Shown here one piece after another: positions 17,609 through 25,723 of a stretch of 64,000 bases of DNA. The position numbers and the translations under genes were made by a program. The first letter of the stretch is position 1. Every line of letters starts with the position of its first letter. Origin of the DNA: CBFDCQ01 sp965603355 (GTDB lineage: Bacteria > Hydrogenedentota > CAZGCA01 > CBFDCQ01); the NCBI GenBank assembly GCA_965603355.1, contig CBFDCQ010000001.1:116367-180366 (forward strand). Direction: 5' to 3'. The notes below the pieces were generated by a model. It saw only the letters and a program-made list of their open reading frames with translations, was not told the origin of the DNA and made no database searches.

Positions 17609-18538
17609 TTACCTTTGCTGGAACAGCCACGTCGAGAGGTATCTCTCGCCGGTGTCCGGCAAAATGACTACGATCATTGCTCCGGCATTTTCCGGGCGTT
17701 TGGCAACCTCCAGCGCCGCGTGTGCGGCCGCACCGGACGAAATCCCAACAAGAAGTCCTTCCTCCTTGGCGAGTCGGCGTGCCGCGTTACCCGCGTCCTC
17801 GTCCTTGACCTGTATCACCTCGTCAATCAGCTCCGGCCGCAACACGTCGGGGATGAACCCCGCTCCTATACCTTGAATCTTGTGCGGTCCAGGTTGTCCG
17901 CCGGATAGCACCGGCGACCCTTCCGGCTCAACCGCTATAGCCTTGAACTCCGGCTTCCTCGGCTTTATGGCCTCGGCGATACCGGTGACAGTTCCACCTG
18001 TGCCGACTCCCGCCACAAGGATGTCCACCTTGCCGTCGGTATCCCTCCATATCTCTTCAGCGGTCGTCTCACGATGTACGAGCGGATTAGCCGGATTCTT
18101 GAACTGCTGAGGCATGATCGCGTTCGGCGTTTCCTCGACGAGCTCCTCAGCTTTCCTCACTGCGCCGGGCATCCCCTCAGGTCCGGGAGTCAGGACGAGC
18201 TCAGCGCCAAGCACACGCAGAAGGTGTCTGCGTTCAACGCTCATCGTCTCGGGCATCGCCAGGATCAGCTTGTACCCCCGTGCGGCACAAACGAACGCCA
18301 ACGCTATACCGGTGTTCCCGCTTGTGGGTTCTATGACCACCGTATCCTTCTTTATCGAACCTTCCTCTTCAGCCGCGTCTATCATCGAGACACCTATCCT
18401 GTCCTTCACGCTGCCGAGCGGGTTGAACGATTCAAGCTTGGCCACTAACGGCGCCTCCAATCCTGCACTGAACCTGCTCAGCCGAACCAGGGGAGTGTTC
18501 CCTATTGTTTGCGTCACATCGTCGTATATTGTGCCCAT
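17609..18538 (-). CDS. cysK: Cysteine synthase A (O-acetylserine sulfhydrylase)
   Basis: 309 residues, normal for the family. It joins sulfide to O-acetylserine to give cysteine, with PLP on K45 (N-P-L-G-S-V-K-D-R). The substrate loop T-S-G-N-T-G and the phosphate loop G-V-G-T-G-G-T are intact. A GGAGG site precedes the ATG. It lies 28 bases after the Rrf2 gene and 31 bases before the fusion gene, all on one strand, so the three form an operon. Its substrate comes from the CysE encoded at 12005 and its product feeds the two desulfurases nearby. Confidence 0.93.
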   Translation of the reverse strand: MGTIYDDVTQTIGNTPLVRLSRFSAGLEAPLVAKLESFNPLGSVKDRIGVSMIDAAEEEGSIKKDTVVIEPTSGNTGIALAFVCAARGYKLILAMPETMSVERRHLLRVLGAELVLTPGPEGMPGAVRKAEELVEETPNAIMPQQFKNPANPLVHRETTAEEIWRDTDGKVDILVAGVGTGGTVTGIAEAIKPRKPEFKAIAVEPEGSPVLSGGQPGPHKIQGIGAGFIPDVLRPELIDEVIQVKDEDAGNAARRLAKEEGLLVGISSGAAAHAALEVAKRPENAGAMIVVILPDTGERYLSTWLFQQR

Positions 18539-18566
18539 CGTCGCCTCCGTTTCACCGTTTCCACAG

Positions 18567-19013
18567 TCAGATGTAGTACATGCTCTGACCTACACCATCA
18601 AGCTTCTCCTGCTGTCGCTCAACCAAGTCCTGCAGTGTAGTCGACTCCAACACATCCCTCATCGCATTCCTGACATTCATCCACACGTCGCGCGCCACGC
18701 ACGACTTCTCCAACCGGCAGACTTCAGGGTCGTCCACGCAGTCCACCGGCGCCAGTGAACCGTCCAGCGCCGCGTGTATCTCGCTAAGCTTCATCTCGGA
18801 CGGCGGTCGCGCCAACAGGTACCCGCCGTGCCGACCGCGCACGCCGAGCACAAGACCTCTCGCCTTGAGCGCCGCCACGAGATGCTCCATATACTTCTCG
18901 GATACCTCTAATCGTCCGGCTATGTCGCGCAGGCGTAACTGACCGCGTCCGTGATTCAGCGCCAGTTCGAGCATTAACCTGACGCCATAACGCACTTTAG
19001 TTGTGATCTTCAT
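18567..19013 (-). CDS. Rrf2-family regulator, IscR/CymR-like
   Basis: 148 residues with the Rrf2 winged helix (M-K-I-T-T-K-V-R-Y-G start, L-R-D-I-A recognition region and R-G-R-H-G-G-Y-L wing). Three cysteines at about residues 92-105 are spaced C-x6-C-x5-C, close to the C-x5-C-x5-C cluster site of IscR, so it may bind an Fe-S cluster. CymR-type members, which sense O-acetylserine through CysK, usually lack these cysteines. Here the regulator heads the cysK/desulfurase operon, so either input is plausible. The ATG has AAGG 8 bases upstream. A palindrome sits over its own transcription start, which points to autoregulation. Confidence 0.88.
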   Translation of the reverse strand: MKITTKVRYGVRLMLELALNHGRGQLRLRDIAGRLEVSEKYMEHLVAALKARGLVLGVRGRHGGYLLARPPSEMKLSEIHAALDGSLAPVDCVDDPEVCRLEKSCVARDVWMNVRNAMRDVLESTTLQDLVERQQEKLDGVGQSMYYI

Positions 19014-19040
19014 CCCGACAACCTTACGAAAACCCTAATC

Positions 19041-19057
19041 CCTACTAGCTTGGTAGG
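19041..19057. promoter_or_regulatory. Probable Rrf2 operator overlapping the transcription start
   Basis: CCTAC and GTAGG arms around a 7-base centre, directly beside the -10 box and centred near +1 of the Rrf2-cysK-fusion transcript. A bound repressor here would block the polymerase. I saw no second copy upstream of cysE or nifU. Confidence 0.6.
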
Positions 19058-19086
19058 ATTATAGCGCCTTTTTCCCACTTTGTCAA
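19058..19086 (-). promoter_or_regulatory. Consensus sigma70 promoter of the Rrf2-cysK-fusion operon
   Basis: Minus-strand TTGACA, exactly 17 bases, TATAAT: a perfect consensus. Such a strong promoter beside an operator suits a gene set held down by a repressor. Confidence 0.85.
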
Positions 19087-19220
19087 GCCGGCTCCTGTTT
19101 CGGCGGGGATGGAGCGGATCGATGACGGCCGTTGCGACCACATTAACGGAAATGTTGACCCACTGCGGTTATGAAAGCGGGTCGGCCCTGACTTCGCGAA
19201 TCGCCGGCTGTTCGAGGTAA

Positions 19221-20456
19221 CTAGAAGGAGGATTCCAGAAGTGCCGATTCCGCTTGACGAATGATCTCATCCCACTGCAGACCTTGCTCTGTGGGGGCAA
19301 CGGCGGACGTGCCGGTACGTATCGCAGCGGTTTCGGCAATGCAACGCTCGCAAACGTTACATGATTCCAACTTCGATCTCAGTCTCTTCTCAACAGTCTG
19401 CGCGCCTTTGGCGTCGGTGTTCGGCAGAAGAACGATGAACCCGTTCTCTCCGTAACGAGCGGCCGTATCGATCTCACGTATCTCGTGCCACATTACTTGT
19501 GTGCACTTCTCGCGTACCGGTGCTTCAACATCCTTCAAAGGAACTCTAGTGTCGTCGGGTGCGGGTTCCAGGCTGACAATGAGGCACGACACGGGCTCTG
19601 TAAACCGGCCCGCCCGCTTAGCTTCAACCCGGACGCGTTTCTGGAACTCATCGTAGCTGACGAAGTTGTCGTAACCGCGCCAGGCGTCCGGCACAGGTGG
19701 CGCCGGAGCGGCTGCCGTTGTGCGGACGGCACCCGCGGTGCGGACGGTCCCCGGTATACAGGTCTGCTTGATCCCTTTCTCGACATCCTCAATCACGCGG
19801 CACGCTTCGGGTCCATAGCAGTACTTAAGGGTCCTGTCAGATATGTCAACCGAGATTATCGGGTGACGCCGCGCAGCTATAATGCCGGCGATCCAGTAGC
19901 CAACGCTCGTTACGGCGAGCACGAACAAGAGTCTTATGCACCCCGTGATCATTCCAGCGTTCTTCGCGCCGAAATCGCCCAGCCTCTCGCACAACGCATT
20001 GACGAAACCGAAGGCGTTCATGCGCGGGCTGACCGCGTCTATGATCACGAATGCCGCCGATGTGATCGCCACGCTAACTGCCGTCTTGATCGCAAGCCGG
20101 TGCCTGTTCAGCAACTGCTGCCAGCGGGAAGGATACAGTCTGCGCCAGGCAATCTGTACCAGACTCTTGGTTACCTCAGAGAATGCCTCTCGTTCGAGCC
20201 CCGCATTAACCTTTTCGGTCGCATCGGCGCGACGATGGAAATACGTGCCGGTAACCAGCAAAGGATGTGGTCGCGGTTTCTCGTCAACGGCAACGAAGCT
20301 GTAGGCGCCGTCTAGCTCTGAAGTGTATATCCGGAACTCCTCCAGGAGCGGGAGGTCACTGGTGTCCTCCTGCCTATACCTGAGCAGGGTGAGACGCCCA
20401 TGGAGATTGTCCGGCAAGGTGAACGTTCTTAGCTGAGCCAATCTCTCTTCGCTCAC
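19221..20456 (-). CDS. Membrane protein with a degenerate GGDEF-like domain
   Basis: 411 residues, starting at GTG with GGGAG 6 bases upstream. An N-terminal cytoplasmic region of about 130 residues precedes two hydrophobic segments (about 125-145 and 170-195). The C-terminal part from about 265 looks like a GGDEF domain: D-T-A-A-R-Y-G-E-N-G-F-I-V-L-L-P-N-T-D matches the strand-turn-strand of diguanylate cyclases, but the GGDEF signature is G-E-N-G-F. Cyclic-di-GMP synthesis is therefore unlikely; a receptor or scaffold role is possible. It stands alone between the Rrf2 promoter and the radical SAM gene. Confidence is moderate for the fold and low for the role. Confidence 0.6.
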   Translation of the reverse strand: MSEERLAQLRTFTLPDNLHGRLTLLRYRQEDTSDLPLLEEFRIYTSELDGAYSFVAVDEKPRPHPLLVTGTYFHRRADATEKVNAGLEREAFSEVTKSLVQIAWRRLYPSRWQQLLNRHRLAIKTAVSVAITSAAFVIIDAVSPRMNAFGFVNALCERLGDFGAKNAGMITGCIRLLFVLAVTSVGYWIAGIIAARRHPIISVDISDRTLKYCYGPEACRVIEDVEKGIKQTCIPGTVRTAGAVRTTAAAPAPPVPDAWRGYDNFVSYDEFQKRVRVEAKRAGRFTEPVSCLIVSLEPAPDDTRVPLKDVEAPVREKCTQVMWHEIREIDTAARYGENGFIVLLPNTDAKGAQTVEKRLRSKLESCNVCERCIAETAAIRTGTSAVAPTEQGLQWDEIIRQAESALLESSF

Positions 20457-20611
20457 ATCCTACTCCCTTCGGTTCTTGTACAAGACTGGCAGCCGTGCTG
20501 GAGATTCCCCGAAATGTCCGCCGCCAGACAATGTACTAGCTCCGGCACGTGAATGTCAACCCCGTTCGGCCAAGGTTCACCGACCGCCAGCCCCCGAGGA
20601 GCAGCGCAGTA

Positions 20612-21775
20612 TCAGAACCCCATCAACCCGCAGCACCGCGCGCAGATCGGGAACATGCCGTGCTCCCTGAGCGCGTTGCGGAACCGCCAGTACGGCTCGC
20701 CGTGGAAGATCTCGAGGATGCTCTCCTCCTTGATGTTGCCGGCCACATAGTCCGGATAGTCGCGGCACGTTGCCACGTCGCCGTTGGGCATCACCTCGGC
20801 AACAAGCCAGGGCGCCACGCACTTGTCGTAACCGAAAAAATTCTGAGGTTCCACGTAGTAGCGGGGTATCTCCTCGATCTTCAGTTCCGGCAGGAACAGG
20901 TATGGAAAGCTGTACCGCTTCCCTCGGATCCTTCTAACGCTCTCCTGCACGGCGGCGACATCTATTCCGCCGACGGGAATAAGATAACCCTTCCATGCTT
21001 TAGGCTCGCATCCCAGCACGCGTTGCATAATCTCGCAATGTCTCTGACCGATCTCCTCCGTCGTGAACCAGGAGTAGTACACGATGACACAATCCGCCCC
21101 AAGCTCCTCAGCCACATCGAAGATCTTATCGAGCACGTGGGCGTTGTCCCTTGAAACCGTGGACAGGATCATAATGTAGGGTTTTCTCTTCTTCCGGTCC
21201 GCCCTGACCGTCTTCAGCCTTTCAATACTCCCGGCCAGCGCTTCGAAGCACCCGGGCATTCCGCGAATTTCGTCGTGGATCGCCGGCGGACCGTCCACCG
21301 ACAGCATCAGCGCATCCCATCCCGTATCGACGATCTCCTCCGCGTGCTCCTCCAACCTCGTCGCGTTCGTGACAACCGCAACGTTGAAATCCTTCTCTTT
21401 CATGTAACCTACCAACGGCATCAGGTCCTTGTACAGAAAAGGTTCCCCTCCCCAGATGTAGATGAACGGCTTGATCCGGGCAACATCGTCCACCATCCTG
21501 CGGTACACGTCCAGCGGAACCGTTTCCCGAATTACCTCGGTAGGTTTCCCGAAGTTGTACCCGCTTTCACCCCACTGTCCGCACATCTTGCATCGTAGGT
21601 TGCAGGCGTTGGTGATCTTCATGCTGATCTGGCGCAGCTTAGCTTTCGAGCCATCGAAATCGCGATCGAAACGCGTGAAGAACTTGCGTCTCGCAAGGTC
21701 CCGGATCGCCCGGTACAGAACGTCCGGTGTTGACGTCATCTTCCACATGAAACTCAACGGAATTCTACTGTACAC
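20612..21775 (-). CDS. Radical SAM protein with SPASM-like C-terminal Cys cluster
   Basis: About 387 residues. The radical SAM motif CNLRCKMC (C58, C62, C65 from the chosen start) binds a [4Fe-4S] cluster and S-adenosylmethionine; W-G-G-E-P and the beta-barrel motifs follow. The C-terminus has C-x-A-P-W and C-R-D-Y plus a final C-A-R-C-C, resembling SPASM domains that hold extra clusters. The start is uncertain: GTG 21775 has GAGG 6 bases upstream and overlaps the glycosyltransferase stop by 11 bases, ATG 21748 lacks a site, and the frame opens at 21874. It is coupled to the glycosyltransferase gene, so it may modify a lipid or glycan precursor, but the substrate is unknown. Confidence 0.8.
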   Translation of the reverse strand: MYSRIPLSFMWKMTSTPDVLYRAIRDLARRKFFTRFDRDFDGSKAKLRQISMKITNACNLRCKMCGQWGESGYNFGKPTEVIRETVPLDVYRRMVDDVARIKPFIYIWGGEPFLYKDLMPLVGYMKEKDFNVAVVTNATRLEEHAEEIVDTGWDALMLSVDGPPAIHDEIRGMPGCFEALAGSIERLKTVRADRKKRKPYIMILSTVSRDNAHVLDKIFDVAEELGADCVIVYYSWFTTEEIGQRHCEIMQRVLGCEPKAWKGYLIPVGGIDVAAVQESVRRIRGKRYSFPYLFLPELKIEEIPRYYVEPQNFFGYDKCVAPWLVAEVMPNGDVATCRDYPDYVAGNIKEESILEIFHGEPYWRFRNALREHGMFPICARCCGLMGF

Positions 21776-22985
21776 GGCTATCCTCTTCCGGGGCAGGCGT
21801 TGTCCGCCTGTCACGCTCTGTTTTCTGTACTGCCACCACGCGCCCGTCGCCATCCAACCTGTATGTCGCATCACCCCACCTGATGCTGCTCATGAACGCG
21901 GTTTTCACCAGACTGAACGCACCCATCAACTGCAACACCGGGGTCAGGACAAACCACCGAAGAACGCTCTGTCCGTCACGGCAGGTCAGTTTCAACGACG
22001 TGTGTGCACCCATTACAACAAGCGAGAAGCCCAGACATATGAACCCAAGAGGTCTAAGAGGTTCACAGAACAAACCCGCGACGATCAGGGGTCCGGCCGC
22101 TAACATTAGAAGAGCGGTCGGAATGTGTGCGGCCAGTGCGGCAAACCAGAAGGGGCGGACGCAGAACTTGAGAAACAGAATCTGTCGCGTGAGCCACTCG
22201 ACCACCTCGCGCACGGATGACACTGCGTTGTTCGACACCACCAGACACCGAGGATCGTAAACCACACTCATCCTCTTCCGACGCAACAGGTGCAACAGAG
22301 TCATATCGTCCACGACCGTCCGGCTCCATTCGTCCGCTACCCCCAATTTCTCAAATGTGCTCGATCGAATCGCCGTAGCGCCTCCCCACACGGCCCTCGT
22401 CGAAGTGCAGGACATAAACGCCCCCTGATACGCTACCACCATCGAGTGCAGCGTGCCCGCAAGAGTCCGACGAGCCGGGGTGAGCCAGCGAAAACCACTG
22501 GCGACCGAAACGTCGTCCGCAGTCAGAGAGCTCACCAGCATGGACAGCCATTCTCGAGGTGGGCGAATGTCCGCGTCGCAGAACACAAACAGCTCGCTTC
22601 CGGAGTCCTGCGCAAGTCCTTTCAGAAGGTTATGGTTCTTCTGCCCGCACGACACCGCCGGACCGGCGACCACATGGCGACAATGAGGGTGACGACGCAC
22701 CACACGCTCGATTGCCCGGATGGCGGGATCCTCGTAGCTTTCAGATATGTATGTGACGGTGAAATTCTCGTACTCCTGGCACGCCACGGCTTCCAGGTTG
22801 TCCGCAAGCTCCGGGAACGCGCCCTTACAGGGCACGAACACACCCGCGCGCGCAGGACGCGCCGACCGCGCCGGCCGACTACGCTTCTCGAACAGCACGT
22901 GCACATAGAATAGATTTCGCAAACCGGGGACAATGTGCACGAGCGCGAGAACGAATGTTCCTATCAGAAAGTAGTGCCAGTACAC
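21765..22985 (-). CDS. Membrane glycosyltransferase family 2 protein (ceramide-glucosyltransferase/HpnI-like)
   Basis: 406 residues, GTG start. One N-terminal helix (about 5-27), a GT-A domain at about 45-270, then three to four hydrophobic segments at about 280-365. Motifs are V-P-C-K-G near the start, F-C-D-A-D-I-R-P (metal-binding D-x-D type), V-V-D-D-M-T and E-W-L-T-R-Q. The layout matches GT21-type enzymes such as ceramide glucosyltransferase and hopanoid HpnI, which add a sugar to a membrane lipid. It is translationally coupled to the radical SAM gene. Donor and acceptor are not known. Confidence 0.8.
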   Translation of the reverse strand: MYWHYFLIGTFVLALVHIVPGLRNLFYVHVLFEKRSRPARSARPARAGVFVPCKGAFPELADNLEAVACQEYENFTVTYISESYEDPAIRAIERVVRRHPHCRHVVAGPAVSCGQKNHNLLKGLAQDSGSELFVFCDADIRPPREWLSMLVSSLTADDVSVASGFRWLTPARRTLAGTLHSMVVAYQGAFMSCTSTRAVWGGATAIRSSTFEKLGVADEWSRTVVDDMTLLHLLRRKRMSVVYDPRCLVVSNNAVSSVREVVEWLTRQILFLKFCVRPFWFAALAAHIPTALLMLAAGPLIVAGLFCEPLRPLGFICLGFSLVVMGAHTSLKLTCRDGQSVLRWFVLTPVLQLMGAFSLVKTAFMSSIRWGDATYRLDGDGRVVAVQKTERDRRTTPAPEEDSRVQ

Positions 22986-23290
22986 GCTCCGCTCTCTTCC
23001 GAATTAACGCCGTTCTTGTCAGAAAGGCCTAATAACCCCCAAGAATCCGGTATCTCTTATAGCACACTTGAGATTAAGAAGTCGATAGGGTCACGTGCGA
23101 GGGTGCTCAAAACGCGTGCCCATGCAGCAGGGCGCAGCACGCACGCGAAACTGGACAGCACGAAAAGACTTAGACTAGACCGCAATCTTTATAGCGGCGG
23201 TTCAAGGCGGACAGGCAGGCTGACTAAGACAGATTTCAGTGTCACCCGCGCCCGTTGGCAGCCCCGCCCGCAGCGCTTCCGGCTACGCGG
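22986..23290. other. Intergenic spacer, no clear feature
   Basis: About 305 bases between the glycosyltransferase start and the end of the small Cys-rich gene. A minus-strand TATAAG near 23056-23061 could be a -10 box for the glycosyltransferase operon, but no good -35 box accompanies it. No credible gene was seen. Confidence 0.5.
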
Positions 23291-23506
23291 TCACCCACCG
23301 AGGCTCAGGACCGCGCACTTTCCCGTCAGCCGCTGAAACCAAGCGCAGTGTTCTCCAAGACAGTGGCCTGTAGCCGCCTCGGCAAAGTCCGCTCCTTCCT
23401 CCGTGAAGTCGGCGATATCTCCCTCCTGTTTCTGGACTTCCTTTTCGCTGCACAGGAGTAGTGCCCTTACTATGCTGAAGAACGGACAGGCTTTGCTCGT
23501 TACCAT
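23291..23506 (-). CDS. Small cysteine-containing protein of unknown function
   Basis: 71 residues. An excellent ribosome site (AAGGAGGGGG) lies 5-7 bases before the ATG, which is the main reason to believe the gene. Five cysteines occur at 7, 19, 49, 54 and 64; the C-x4-C-A-W-F-x7-C pattern near the end looks like a small metal- or disulfide-binding motif. The middle is acidic and helical (E-K-E-V-Q-K-Q-E-G-D). There is no signal peptide or membrane segment. It stands alone, divergent from the sulfatase-fold gene. Confidence 0.6.
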   Translation of the reverse strand: MVTSKACPFFSIVRALLLCSEKEVQKQEGDIADFTEEGADFAEAATGHCLGEHCAWFQRLTGKCAVLSLGG

Positions 23507-23657
23507 TCTACCCCCTCCTTTCGTGCCCGCGCCTATCCTTCCCCCACCATTCTACGCCCGAAACGCCTCTAATCGCAAGAAGAAAATGGCTCGGGAGTTT
23601 CCGTTCCGCCCGGTCCCCGCCGGTTTCCGCAAGAGGGCTGGACTTCCCGGCAGCGTT

Positions 23658-23686
23658 TTGCATGAAACCTGCCGATCTGATATACT
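23658..23686 (+). promoter_or_regulatory. Promoter for the membrane sulfatase-fold gene
   Basis: TTGCAT, 17-base spacer, TATACT with a TG one base before the -10 box. It predicts a leader of about 180 bases. The remainder of 23507-23873 holds no gene; a short C-rich sequence recurs twice around 23507-23556. Confidence 0.6.
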
Positions 23687-23873
23687 CTGGTTGGTTTTGG
23701 CTAACTGAGACGGCACGACGCGCATGGAATGCCGCGATATCATGGGATCTTCGCTCTATAGTCGTTATTTCACACGCTCTGTAAGGGGATCGCCCGCATG
23801 AATCGGGCTGAGAATGTTGCATGCGTTGGACATGCCGAAACGGAGCGTCAGTGGCAACTGAGTGGATAGCGCA

Positions 23874-25697
23874 ATGAAGCTGAAAAGACTTAGTGCAACC
23901 CTGTCCGTTGGGATAATCTTCGGTTTTGTGGTGGGCGGTATCGTTTCCTTTGACTTCGTCCGATCCAACCGCTATGTCCAGTATGACATGCTCAGGTCGG
24001 TCTTTCTCAGCTTTCAGGAATCATTGAACAGATGGGTGTTGTGGTTCGTTGTTATCTCGGTTGTTCTGTCACTTCTCGCGCTCGTTGCAACGGTTGTAGC
24101 GAGACGTGTACTGAAATCGTTTCGCTCAGCTGCGGCTGGGATTGACGGCCAGGAATATCTGCTGAAATTTCATTTGGTCTGTCTCGTCTGCTCCATCTTC
24201 TTTTTCTGCGGCGGATGGGCGATCAATCATTACTGGCTGCCTTCCAGACTTCACCCCCTAAGTTTGTTGGGCGACGCGGGTATCCTGCTTCTGACGATCC
24301 TGATGTGGCGGGCATTGCTGAAGGCAAACTGGGGGAATCTGATCCGGATTTTGAGGGGAACAGCGTCCATTCTGGCGGTTTCCGTACTCGTTCTAAACCT
24401 CTCGATAATGGTCGAAGGAAAGATGCACCGCCCAACCGGGCCCAACGTGATCCTGATAGTGGTAGACACTTTGAGGGCTGACCATCTCAGTTGTTATGGA
24501 TACAACAGAAACACCACACCCGTCATTGATGAGCTGTCAGAACAGTCGGTACTCTTCAGAAACGCCATTTCGTCCGCTCCATGGACCACCCCATCTGTAG
24601 TGACGACATTCACGTCGCAGTATCCGGCCGCGGTCGGCATTGAAGCGGAGCCGATAGTGTTGGGCAATGAGTTTCTGACCTTGGCAGAGATACTCAAGGG
24701 CGGCAACTATGACACTCAAGGCATAGTCTCTCATATCCTTGTCTCCTCCACCTTGGGGTTCGATCAAGGATTCAACTCCTACGATGAGGAAAATGCAAGA
24801 GGAGAAGACCACATCTCTTCCCCATCCATCACAGAAAAGGCTATCTCCTATATAGAGAGGCGCGGGAACGACAAGTTCTTCCTGTTCCTGCATTACTTCG
24901 ACCCGCACCATTCATACATCCTACATGAAGACTACGACTATTACCCGGACTATGACGGTGCGTTGTACAGCGGCCAGAACGTGGAAGAATTAAGGAAAAA
25001 GGCGCCGGACATGGCGGCCGATGATATTGAGTTTGTGAAGGCGTTATACGATTCCGAAATTGCATTTACAGACGGCTACATAGGAGTCCTCTTCAACAAG
25101 CTGAAGGATTTGGGGCTATATGATGACACGCTGATCGTCGTTACTGCCGATCACGGAGAAGAGTTCCTGGAGAGGGGAGATTATTGGATCGGGCACGCCA
25201 GGAAACTCTATCAAGAACAGATTCACGTTCCCCTAATCATAAAGCCGGCGGGGGAACGCAGACAGGAAATCATGGAAGAATATGTGAGTCTCATGGACTT
25301 GATGCCCACCATTGTCGATAGCGCGGACTTGACCATTCCTGCCAGCTACCAACACGAAGGGGAGACTCTCCGTATGGACGATGAGCGCCAGCCGAGAGAC
25401 AGTGTAATAGTCAGCGACACGAAGAGTTTCTCCGATCTGCGGTCGCTGATATTGAACGGATGGAAGCTGATCTACGACGCAGAGACGGATTCAAGAGCAC
25501 TCTATGATTTGAGAAAAGACCCGGCAGAATCCGGCAATGTCGCGATGGAGAACCGGGAGTTTCTGACGGAAATGGAGGCAATCCTGCGAGATTGGAACGA
25601 CCACGTCAATTCGGGAAAATCACAGACGGACGCGCGGCTGCCCAAGTTCACGGAAGAACAGCTGGAGCGCCTGCGGGGATTAGGTTATGCCCAGTGA
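23874..25697 (+). CDS. Membrane-anchored sulfatase-fold hydrolase or transferase (alkaline phosphatase superfamily)
   Basis: About 607 residues. Four or five hydrophobic segments occupy residues 1-175, then a periplasmic alkaline-phosphatase-fold domain. Metal-ligand motifs are P-N-V-I-L-I-V-V-D-T-L-R-A-D and T-A-D-H-G-E-E-F. At the nucleophile position, where sulfatases have C-x-P-S-R, it has T-T-P-S-V, so it cannot form formylglycine. A Thr nucleophile, as in lipoteichoic-acid synthase-like and phosphoethanolamine-transferase-like enzymes, is more likely. The ATG at 23874 is preferred over GTG 23862; neither has a strong ribosome site. It could modify envelope lipids or glycans, but the substrate is unknown. 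It converges on the beta-CASP gene with a 26-base gap. Confidence 0.8.
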   Translation: MKLKRLSATLSVGIIFGFVVGGIVSFDFVRSNRYVQYDMLRSVFLSFQESLNRWVLWFVVISVVLSLLALVATVVARRVLKSFRSAAAGIDGQEYLLKFHLVCLVCSIFFFCGGWAINHYWLPSRLHPLSLLGDAGILLLTILMWRALLKANWGNLIRILRGTASILAVSVLVLNLSIMVEGKMHRPTGPNVILIVVDTLRADHLSCYGYNRNTTPVIDELSEQSVLFRNAISSAPWTTPSVVTTFTSQYPAAVGIEAEPIVLGNEFLTLAEILKGGNYDTQGIVSHILVSSTLGFDQGFNSYDEENARGEDHISSPSITEKAISYIERRGNDKFFLFLHYFDPHHSYILHEDYDYYPDYDGALYSGQNVEELRKKAPDMAADDIEFVKALYDSEIAFTDGYIGVLFNKLKDLGLYDDTLIVVTADHGEEFLERGDYWIGHARKLYQEQIHVPLIIKPAGERRQEIMEEYVSLMDLMPTIVDSADLTIPASYQHEGETLRMDDERQPRDSVIVSDTKSFSDLRSLILNGWKLIYDAETDSRALYDLRKDPAESGNVAMENREFLTEMEAILRDWNDHVNSGKSQTDARLPKFTEEQLERLRGLGYAQ

Positions 25698-25723
25698 GCG
25701 CGCGACCTCGATGAAACTTAAGC

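Noticed and set aside
17578..19086. SAM, cobalamin or T-box leader before the cysteine genes
   Set aside because: Gaps inside the operon are about 30 bases and the leader of the Rrf2 gene is only about 40 bases, too short for these elements.
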